The position numbers were made by a program, and so were the translations under genes. From Neurospora crassa OR74A (taxonomy: Eukaryota; Ascomycota; Sordariomycetes; Sordariales; Sordariaceae), in assembly GCF_000182925.2 (NCBI RefSeq), contig NC_026501.1:9217917-9281916 (forward strand): a stretch of 64,000 nt of DNA. The letters are read 5' to 3'. The notes under the pieces were generated by a model that worked only from the letters and a program-made list of their open reading frames with translations, had not been told where the DNA came from and made no database searches. Below are positions 1 through 8,403 of the stretch, in pieces (the stretch's first letter is position 1; every line of letters starts with the position of its first letter).

Positions 1-168
1 AAGCTTGTCATGGCCCTTGAGCTCATCCTTGAGCTTGAAGGCATTGCCGACTCTGCCGTAGAGCTCGACCTGGGTGTCGCGGGCAATGGCCAAGGTCTGG
101 CGATCGGCCGAGAAGGAGTGGTCGGCGATGGGGTGGTGGAAGAGATGGTGGACCTCGGGAGCAGCCAT
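1..168 (-). CDS. Arp2/3 complex subunit 1 (ARPC1, p41 type), N-terminal fragment
   Basis: The 56 codons read from the ATG at 168 to the left edge begin MAAPEVHHLFHHPIADHSF and continue with FSADRQTLAIARDTQVELYG and ELKGHDKL. This matches the start of fungal ARPC1, the WD40 beta-propeller subunit of the Arp2/3 complex that nucleates branched actin at cortical patches. In this family the HPIADHSFSxD and VELYxR phrases form the first blade. The remainder of the gene lies outside the window, so the other WD repeats and any introns beyond this first exon cannot be seen. The gene is divergent from the RRM gene starting at 961. The family call rests on recalled similarity of a short fragment, but the fragment is characteristic. 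Confidence 0.8.
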   Translation of the reverse strand, partial: MAAPEVHHLFHHPIADHSFSADRQTLAIARDTQVELYGRVGNAFKLKDELKGHDKL

Positions 169-960
169 TGTGGGTTGTTAGGTTGGTGTTGTGTAGAAAT
201 AAGGTATGCGATAGGAGTATAGCTCTCTACTACCGCGCTCGGAATCGGGGACGGTGATGACGGAGAGTGTGATCGAATGTCTTGGTTCGGTGGTGTCGGA
301 GCCGGATGTTGTAATTGGAAAGGGGAAGCTGTGCCCGGGAACGGGAAGCGGGAGAGCTCCGTAACTACAGCGGGCTGGACGCCTGAAATGAGGTCAGACC
401 GCCAGGCTCCAGGGGCACCGTTGCGGCAGCGTATGGTGGTGGGGTTGGCTGCGGGTGGGTGACGCCGCCAAGAGTGCCCTGCTGCCGGCCGGGGCTGACC
501 CACCTGGAACTGGAACCTACTATGGTGAGATGGGTAAGTTAAACCCGTGGATCAGGTCGTCGACCACACAGTGCTCACGAAGCTCTGGCTGTGGTGGTCC
601 GTGCAAGATACCTGACAAGGGGGTTTTACTTTTGCTCGCAACCGCAGTACCTCCAACAAGCTGCACCCACGCCCGTGGGGTTTGTGTACCGATTTCGATG
701 GTTCGTAGGCTGGCTGGCCACTGTCTCCAATTTTTGGACCAGCATCTGAATTGTCGACATCGCATGCGCCGCCGCGACTTGAATTCATGATTGAACACTG
801 AACATCATACACCCGAGCGACGACGACGACGACGACGAGACAATTGACGATATTAACCCCTACCACGAGGCGCCTACGATATACTGAAAATCTACGCGAC
901 AATTAACAACCTGCATTGGACAAACAACAACAGCATCAACTCCCGGATTCCTACGCGGCA
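169..960. other. Divergent intergenic region between ARPC1 and the RRM gene
   Basis: This 792-bp stretch should hold both promoters and 5' leaders. Open frames on both strands here (for example 455-790 and 552-902) have no recognisable content and overlap each other. A (GAC/CGA)n trinucleotide run lies at 817-839, about 120 bp before the ATG of the RRM gene. No other site is recognised. Confidence 0.6.
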
Positions 961-1621
961 ATGGCTACGCGTATTGCTCCCCCCGCGGGCCTCCCCCAAA
1001 AGGTGGTCTCGAACCCGCCAAACCAGACTCTCTACGTCACGAACCTCCCCTCAGCTAAGATCCAGAAGGACGACCTCCGTACAGCACTATACATGCTCTT
1101 CTCCACCTACGGCCCCGTCCTCGATGTCGTCGCTCTCAAGACCATGAAGATGCGCGGGCAAGCACACATTGTCTACCGGGACATTCAGACAGCAACACAG
1201 GCCATGAGGTCACTTGACGGCATGGAGTTTTTGGGCCGCAAAATGGTAGGTCTTCTCGGGTTGAATATTTCAGCGGTAGCCCTTCACATGCTAACTTGGG
1301 TTTGCCTAGAAAATCACCTACGCCAAGGGCCGCTCCAACATCATCGCCAAACTCGACGGTACTCTCGTGCCACCCAAGGCCGCCGCCGCCGTGGCCCTCA
1401 CCACCGTCCAACAGAGTATCTTTAGTGCCCCAGTACCAGGCGCCCCTACTACGAATACCGAGAGTCCAGCACCACAAGGTTCGCCAGCCAAGCCTCCCGG
1501 GACGGAGACAACCACACCGGCAGAGGAGAACCGGGGAACGAAGCGGCCACGGGAGGAGGAGGAAGAAGAGGAGGAGAGCGATTCGGACGTTGCTATGGAG
1601 GAAGACAGCGACGAGGACTGA
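961..1621 (+). CDS. U1A/U2B''-family snRNP protein with one RRM (Msl1/U2 B''-like)
   Basis: Two exons, 961-1245 and 1310-1621, give 198 residues. The 64-nt intron is GT-AG with a CTAAC branch site and is phase 0. Residues about 22-100 form one RRM: RNP2 is LYVTNLP, RNP1 is RGQAHIVY, and the strand 4 segment KITYAKGRS spans the splice junction. The short spacer and KITYAKxxSxxIAK end are typical of U1A/U2B''. This family binds stem-loop IV of U2 snRNA (with U2A') or stem-loop II of U1 in the nucleus. The second RRM of animal U2B'' is absent and is replaced by an Ala/Pro/Thr-rich linker, a KRPR basic patch (likely nuclear signal) and a Glu/Asp-rich end. The first ATG in the frame is at 961. U2B'' is favoured over U1A because fungal U2B'' is short with one RRM, but the two cannot be separated firmly by eye. 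Confidence 0.8.
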
Positions 1622-1799
1622 TGGGTGTCCACTATGGCATTTGCTTCTTGTTTAAGATACCAGCTCGCGGTGGGGAAGGATGACGAAAAATGAAGGCGCA
1701 ATGAAGCGGATGGATGAAAAATTCGCCCTCTCGAAGGACAATGCAGAAGACGCACCGCTAGCTGCATGTACAACATACACCGCGCTACTCCCACTTCCT

Positions 1800-2921
1800 C
1801 TAGGCGGAGGAAGGCTCCAAGGCCATTTCCTTGGGGACCCAAAGGCTGACACAGCCGCCGACGAGTCCAAGCCAAACCATCAGGTAGTTCTCGATCGAGA
1901 CATTGTCAAAGGTCGACATGGCCTCGCCGAGGAGACAAGGGTGGACGAAGAAGGTGGGAAGGCCTGTGATGGGATGATACTGTTTGTATGGCCGAAATAA
2001 TTCAAAAGAAGGGACATTCGTGTGTTAGTATAGGCACCTTTTTTTTTTCTCTTTCTCTCTCTTTTTGTCCTTCTCATATCTTTATGTTTCACAACAAAGT
2101 CACAAAGAGCGAGAAAAAGGAGTTCAGCCCTAGTTAACTTTTTGGTGTTTCAACAGCGAGAAGATTGAACCCACCCAAATCGCAAGACACAAATACAAAG
2201 AACGAGATGAGATGAGAAGAGAAGAGAAGAGAAAACTTACATCAGCTGAGATACCACCCACGGAACCCGCGCGGCGAAGTCCATCTTTGAACTGATCGGG
2301 TACAAGACGTCGAAAGACGGTGTCGATGTTGAAGGCTGGTTCATCCGCCGGCAGTCCGTTTAGTGAAAACCACAGACAAGGCGCTTGATATGTCGGGTGA
2401 AGGTGTATTTCGTATGTGACGTAGCCATAACTTGTCTTTTGCTGTTGTTGATGTTTAGAAGGCAAAACCATGGCCTTTTCTCCCCCAGTAAACCACATAT
2501 TATCAGCATTCCACACCCACCCCCCCTTCAACCCACTGTTTTTATTAAGAAAACATACCTCATCATCATCATCATCCTCAACCTCCATCCCCTCACTCAC
2601 ACCAACCACACCCTCCCCCTCCCGCTCATCCCCCCTTACCGCTGCTGGCCCCTCAGAAAAACACAAATTATCCAAAAACTCGGATAAGCCATCATCATCC
2701 AGATTGACCTCGAGCGGTCTCGTGATTTGGATAAAAGTGCTGTATTCGGGATCCGAAGGAGAGACAAAGTGGGTGTTGAGCGCCGAGCGCACGCGCAGCT
2801 TCCATTGGCGCCGGAGCGGGCCGAGGGTCGCTTGGCTGTAGCGCCGGTCGAGGTGGTGGGCGGCCTCGGCGAACTCGGAGGGGGTGAGGTGGGGGTAGTT
2901 TTGGATTTCCAGGGAGTACAT
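1800..2921 (-). CDS. atg10: Autophagy E2-like enzyme ATG10
   Basis: Exon 1 is 2921-2241 and exon 2 is 1979-1800, with a 261-nt intron (GTAAGT donor, TACTAAC branch, ACAG acceptor); the product is 286 residues. ATG10 is the E2-like enzyme that moves ATG12 from ATG7 to ATG5 during autophagosome formation. The exon 2 start YHPITGLPTFFVHPC is the family signature; Cys242 of the HPC motif is the expected thioester cysteine. It is followed by the family block YLMVWLGLVG. Exon 1 opens with MYSLEIQNYPHLTPSEF, the usual N-terminal helix, and contains WxxRxR. Two-thirds through exon 1 there is an insertion rich in Glu/Asp with five aspartates in a row, which makes the protein longer than many ATG10s. 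The open frame continues upstream of 2921, but homology begins at that Met. The gene converges on the RRM gene, with 178 bp between the stops. Confidence 0.9.
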
Positions 2922-4167
2922 TTTGATCAAGAGTGTTTTCGGTAATGGTGAGGTGTGTGGTTGTGATATGGTGAGACGGTGGGCGGTCTGCTGAGTGGTG
3001 CAGTGGTGAAGGATGGGATGGGGGAGAAATTGGGACATACATATCGATGTTACCGCATGTGGAACTGGATTGTCACGGCCGGGCGGGACGGTGTTAGTGA
3101 GCGGGACGAGACGGACGGGAGAGGGTGATAAGATAAGGAAGGGGTCGTAACTCAAAGTTAGAGGTATTGTGGTTGTTCACATGTTCTTCATTTATGATCA
3201 TATGCATGAAAAATATACCCTCCATGCATTCCACAATACCTCAATACATAAACGCCAACCATTACCTAGAGATGGAAGTTTGCGAGACCGCCGGGAGTAA
3301 TTAATGACAGACCCAACCCTGACAGATCACCACACTCGTAACCCTGGCGAATCTGGCCCCCTGTAAGACTTGTACAAACAGCGGGGCCCCACAACTGTCG
3401 CAAGGGAACTTGACGCGTCCAAGCTCAAGCTGTCCTTTTTGGCGTCGTGTACTTGTACTGTGTACTGCGTAGTTAGTGTAAGAGGTCAGCAAGGTTCTTG
3501 GTTTCTTGCATGATTCTCGTTATCTCGGGGCTAATATGAAAGCAATCACCACAACTTCTGCATCCGGCTGGTGTACGTACATCTGACCGTTGGCAGGTTA
3601 TAAATATACAACCCCTATGTAGGTAGGTAGGTACACATGTGCAAACACATGTCAGGCACTTCCAGAAGTGGAAGTAAGAGCGGCCGGATGTGATGGAACG
3701 AAGGGATGGAAGCACAGCTCCATGCCAGGTCCACGCCGCAGTTCTCCTTCCTTGTGCAGCTTGACCGCTCAAATTTGGGAAATACAAAGTTGGGGGGAAA
3801 TCCAAGAAGGGCCTTTAATTTGAGAGACGGCTGCTCCCTTTTGCGTGTGAATACCTACCTTCCATCTATTCCATGGAATTTATACAATTGCCAGCTCTTG
3901 CTTAATCCATACCTCTACCTACCTATCTTTACGTACTTACCTAATGACCAACTAATACGTCTGTCTACATTACTGTGGTGATTCCAACCTACCTCTAATA
4001 ATCCATTGTCTCAATCCAGCACCACCTACCTACCTATTCAAGGCCCAAAGTGCACTAACAGCACCACACCTACCAAGACATTGCCGTCCCCCAATGAAAC
4101 TGCCCCAACTAGGTACCTCTATAGCGCCAACGGTTCAGTTCCCCTCCAGGGCACCTCCTCCTCCTCA
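2922..4167. other. Divergent intergenic region between atg10 and the mannosidase gene
   Basis: About 1.25 kb containing both promoters. Short runs of GTAG/CTAC (for example 3617-3634, 3850-3960 and 4020-4036) belong to the motif family common in non-coding parts of this window. Small open frames at 3301-3805 and 3706-3981 show nothing recognisable. The open frame upstream of the mannosidase ATG (from 4006) has no ATG of its own before 4168. Confidence 0.55.
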
Positions 4168-6643
4168 ATGAACCGCGTCCGCGATCCATTCAACCTCCAC
4201 AACCTCTCCCTCAACCGCCCCGGTACCATTGCCGCCATCAACATCCTCCGCGCAACCGCCACCACTGCCGCCACCGAGTTCCGCGACCGTGCCGAGAAAG
4301 CCGCCCAGCAGGCTGTCGAGACCGCTGCCAAAGCCGCCGAATTCGCTGAGCAGGCCGCTGAACGCACCCGCGACGCCGTCGAAGCCGCCGCAAAGGAAGT
4401 CGAGAGGGCGCTTGACCACACTGCCTTTCAGAGCCAGTCACAGTCACAGTCACAGGCGGATTTAGAGCAGGGCACCTTACTGCCAGCTGCTGCTCCTGCT
4501 GCTGCGGAAGAGACATACGACGAGGAAGACACAGAAGTAGAAGAAGAATACGAAGATCCAGGGGACATGGCCTCTTTTTCCATCCCACGACACGTCCCGT
4601 CGTTTACGGACCCGGCGCGCCAAGCTGAAGATCGACTGTGGGCTGCTGCGACCCGCCAACGGGCAGGGCCATCAGCAGGAGCAGGAGGAGTGCTAGGGGG
4701 AGTACAAGATAAAGTGGGAGGATTCCTAAACCCGGATCGAAGGTCATTACCCATGTACAAGGATAAGCCGTATGGGTACGGCCCCGGAGGAGCGAGACCT
4801 AGGCCACTGTTGAGGAAAAAGAGGGTGTTGGGGTTATTTACCTTGGTGGTGCTGGGGCTGTTGTGGTTTACGGGCTTCTTTGATGAGCATCATGAACGAG
4901 CCAGGGCGAAGCTGGGCGATTGGGGGTGGTTGAGCTCGGATACCAAGGCGAGGAGTAAGGCGGATTGGTTGAAGAGGAGGGAGAGGGTTGTTGAGGCTAT
5001 GGAGCTGAGCTGGGATGCTTATGAGAGATATGCCTGGGGTATGTTTCTGAAGAAGGGTTGGTGTTGTGATTATCGGTTAAGGCTAACTTGTGTGACTAGG
5101 TTATGACGAGTTTCACCCCGTGTCCAAGACGGGCCGCAATATGGCCCCCAAGGGTTTGGGTTGGATCATTATCGATTCGTTAGACACCTTGATGATCATG
5201 AACTTGACCTCGCGGGTTACTCATGCTCGCGAGTGGATCTCCAAGTCGTTGACCTGGGACCAGGATCAAGATGTCAACACCTTTGAGACGACCATCCGCA
5301 TGATGGGCGGTCTTTTGTCGGCTTACTACCTCAGCACCGAGTACCCGAACCTAGCGCCCATCTCCGATGACGATGTGGGCGCCCCCGGCGAGGACCTCTA
5401 CCTCGAAAAGGCCCGCGACCTCGCCGACCGCCTCATGTCCGCCTTCGACACGCCCTCTGGCATTCCCTACGCGAGCGTCAACCTCGGTAAATTCCAGGGC
5501 CTGCCCTCGCACGCCGACATGGGTGCCTCTTCCACCGCCGAAGCCACCACCCTCCAGCTCGAATTCAAGTACCTCGCCAACCTAACAGGCGAAAAGGACT
5601 TTTGGGACCGCTCCGAAAAGGTCATGAAAGTGATAGACGACAACCAAGCCCCCGATGGCCTCGTGCCCATCTTCATCCAGCCCAGCACCGGCCACTTTCA
5701 TACCCAAAACATCCGGCTCGGCTCGCGCGGCGATTCCTACTACGAATACCTGATCAAGCAGTACCTGCAAACCCACAAGGCCGAACCCATCTACCAAGAC
5801 ATGTGGAACGACGCTCTCCAGGGCATCCGCAAGCACCTAGTCACCTACACTGAGAACAGCGGGTTCACCATTGTCGGCGAACGTCCCTCGGGTCTCGAGG
5901 GCAACTTGTCTCCCAAGATGGACCACCTCGTCTGCTTCCTCCCGGGAACCATTGCGCTCGCCGCCACCGAAGGCCTCTCGGAGCGCGAAGCCCGCAAGAA
6001 GCCCGGCTTCTGGAACAAGCAGCGTGAGGCCGACATGAAGCTTGCCCGCGAGCTGATGCAGACGTGCTGGGGCATGTACCGGTACATGGCGACGGGCCTC
6101 GCCGCGGAAATCACCTACTTTAAGATCCCCTCGGACCCCTTGCCAGAGTCCTCCTCGCACACCAGCCCACCAGATTCCATTTTCGATGACCCCGCCGGCC
6201 CTGATGCGACCTGGCGCAAGGACTATGAAGTCCATCAAATGGACGCGCATAACCTCCAACGGCCCGAAACGGTCGAGTCCCTCTTCTACATGTACCGCAT
6301 CACGGGCGACGTCAAGTACCGCGAGTGGGGGTGGGACATGTTCAAGTCGTTTGTCAACTACACTGCTGTCGAAGATGGCGGCGGATTTACGAGCTTGTCG
6401 AATGCAAATGTCATACCGCCTGTGATCAAGGATAACATGGAGAGCTTCTGGATGGCGGAGACGCTCAAGTACTTTTATTTGTTGTTCAGTCCGGAGGATC
6501 TGTTGCCGCTGGACAAGGTCGTGTTCAATACCGAGGCGCACCCGTTGCCGGTCTTTGAGGTGGGGAGGTTGTTGAAGACTGGGTGGGAGAGGAAGCCGAG
6601 GACGACGACGACGACGACGACAGGGGAGACAAAGAGTGCGTGA
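4168..6643 (+). CDS. GH47 alpha-1,2-mannosidase (class I, ER/Golgi) with long cytosolic tail
   Basis: Exons 4168-5038 and 5100-6643 are joined by a 61-nt intron (GTATGT, GCTAAC, CTAG) and encode 804 residues. Class I mannosidases trim alpha-1,2-linked mannose from N-glycans in the ER or Golgi and can mark misfolded glycoproteins for disposal. The catalytic domain starts near residue 275 and carries the family marks: YDEFHPVSKTG, GWIIIDSLDTL, the FETTIR glutamate, MDHLVCFLPG, RPETVES and the calcium-binding C-terminal NTEAHP. A single transmembrane helix (LGLFTLVVLGLLWFTGFF, about residues 219-238) makes this a type II membrane protein. The 215 residues before it are unusual: residues 27-81 form an alanine-rich, charged helix, followed by Gln/Ser, acidic and basic segments. 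A (GAC)n run at 6601-6621 encodes threonines near the C terminus. Which fungal GH47 paralogue it is cannot be settled by eye. Confidence 0.93.
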
Positions 6644-7242
6644 GTTATGGAAGAGATGAGAATGTGGAAAGTTGGTAGCGTAGCGTAGGGGAACCAAAAA
6701 GGGAAGAAAGAGAGAAAATGGAACATGCCCAGATGTGATGGGGGCAAAGTATCCATAAAGAACGTCAAAGTTATGTATGTATGCATATATACACTTTTTT
6801 CCATGTAATAGGTAGTTTGATAATGAGTGGATGAGAGTGGATGAGTGAGTTGGTTGTGTGTGGGTGTGTTCAATGTACATAGCTTTAGCTGGTGACGGCA
6901 CCCAAAATAGATGGGTCTCAAAACTGGAACGAGAGTGAAAAGACACGAATGAGCACTGAAGGAATTGGAGATGCGTGAAATGCTACCTATGATATCTACA
7001 TCACTAGGTAGTTAGGTACCTATATAACTCCATCATCTCCCGCTCCTCAGACACGTACGCGCGGCCCGGGCTTTATAGTGGCAGGACCTTCTTCCTTCAC
7101 GAATACCATTGGGACTTAGGTATCTATGTAAGTTTCCAAGTTCCGTCACAGCTGCTCGCTAGGTATAGTCTATTTTATCTACCTATCTGGCTAGGTAAGG
7201 TATCTATCTGTCTATCTGTCCCTCTGTGTCCATCTGCCTTTT

Positions 7243-7244
<2 letters not shown>

Positions 7245-7279
<35 letters not shown>
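7245..7279. repeat. Homopolymer T35
   Basis: Thirty-five consecutive T on the plus strand, directly after a pyrimidine-rich stretch and followed by AT-rich sequence. It lies between convergent genes. There is no flanking sequence that would mark it as the tail of a retroposed copy. Confidence 0.9.
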
Positions 7280-7281
<2 letters not shown>

Positions 7282-7420
7282 CTCTCTAGAATAAAGATAA
7301 AAAAAACTTGAAAAATTGAAATTGAGAAAAAAAAGTTGAAGTATACTACTTCTTGTCAGTCGGCTCTCTCTCTCTCTTCATACATTGATAGATAGATAGA
7401 TAGGTACACAAATGAAAAAA

Positions 7421-7444
7421 GTAAGTAAGTAAGTAAGTAAGTAA
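7421..7444. repeat. (GTAA)n microsatellite
   Basis: Six perfect GTAA units. A related (GTAG)n run follows at about 7644-7667, within the same non-coding interval. Confidence 0.9.
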
Positions 7445-7454
7445 AACCACCGTT

Positions 7455-7765
7455 ACCCTAGCTAGGTACCTTAGTCTAGGTAGTCTAGGTAGAGGTAGTA
7501 GGTTATTGTAATGCGAAGGATGATGTTTGTTTGTTTGTTTCCTCGCGTGCTTGTTTCCTCGCGTGCTTGCTTCGTAAATAACTACTCACTAACTACCTTA
7601 CCTAAGAAAGAAGTACCTACCTAAGAATATATGATATAAGTAAGGTAGGTAGGTAGGTAGGTAGGTAAATAAACTGGCTGGCTGCTTGAAAAGCAATACC
7701 ATAGTGCGTAGGTAGGTACATAGGTAGGTAATAACTGACAGACAATACCTACCTAGACTTGTCAA
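7455..7765. repeat. Cluster of TAGGTACC / CCTAGGTAGG-type palindromic elements
   Basis: Dense copies of CTAGGTACCTT, TCTAGGTAG, a (GTAG)n run, CGTAGGTAGGTACATAGG and TACCTACCTAG occur within about 300 bp. The core is self-complementary. The same core recurs in most other intergenic intervals here and in none of the exons. Confidence 0.6.
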
Positions 7766-8265
7766 AGGAAAAGCTAAAGACAAGATAGGTACTTAAAGCT
7801 CTGGTGGGCTACTTACCATGGGACCTCGCAATTTTCATTATTTATGGGGGAAAAAAAAAGTGTAAAGTAGATACTACCATAGGTCAGATGATATGAATTG
7901 ATTATTTTAATCATCTTTGATAGAGTTAATAGACAGTACTCTTGTATAAGGACTGTGAAACTGGTGTGGTCTTATTTTGCTCTACTGAATGGTTACATGA
8001 ACACAGTGGATGATTTAGGTAACTGCCTGGATATTCCACAATAGGTGGAGGTACCTTACTTGTGTTATGTGTTTGCGACATTACATGACTTGATTTGAGT
8101 TGAGTTGAGTTGAGCAGTTAGTCAGTCAGTCAGTCAGGCAAAGCTGTCGGGGAGGAAAGAGCGAGTTTCCTCATTTTGTTTAACGATTCTCGTGATGTAT
8201 CTCATGATCTCATGTGAAGTAATATCCTTGAGCACCTCTAACATCCATTGCAAACATCCCAAGCA

Positions 8266-8308
8266 CCCCCTCTCCCCTCTCCCCTCTCCCCTCTCCCCTC
8301 TCCCCTCT
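8266..8308 (-). repeat. G-rich heptamer array, about six GGGGAGA units on the minus strand
   Basis: The plus strand reads CCCCTCT repeated about six times. On the minus strand, which is the sense strand of the cofactor sulfurase gene ending at 8404, this gives successive G4 runs separated by AGA. The pattern meets the usual G-quadruplex rule and would lie about 100 nt past the stop codon, probably in the 3' UTR. Confidence 0.8.
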
Positions 8309-8403
8309 AACTTCTCCCTCTGACTTCCAACCTCTTTCCCTAACCTCAAAAAGTCTTCCCACTCCCTCCGACTCCCTCCAATCTTTACAACTCACCCCAG
8401 GTA

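Larger units (their letters stand above)
6644..8403. other. Convergent intergenic region, microsatellite-rich
   Basis: About 1.76 kb between two stop codons. It holds the 3' flanks of both genes, a T35 tract, several tetranucleotide runs and many TAGGTACC/CCTAGGTAGG-type elements (6995-7025, 7140-7200, 7460-7500, 7610-7760). A G-rich heptamer array (on the minus strand) lies just past the cofactor sulfurase stop. No coding frame is credible. Confidence 0.6.

Noticed and set aside
5837-6946. 369-codon minus-strand frame
   Set aside because: It is the antisense shadow of the GH47 catalytic exon, whose own frame carries all family motifs.
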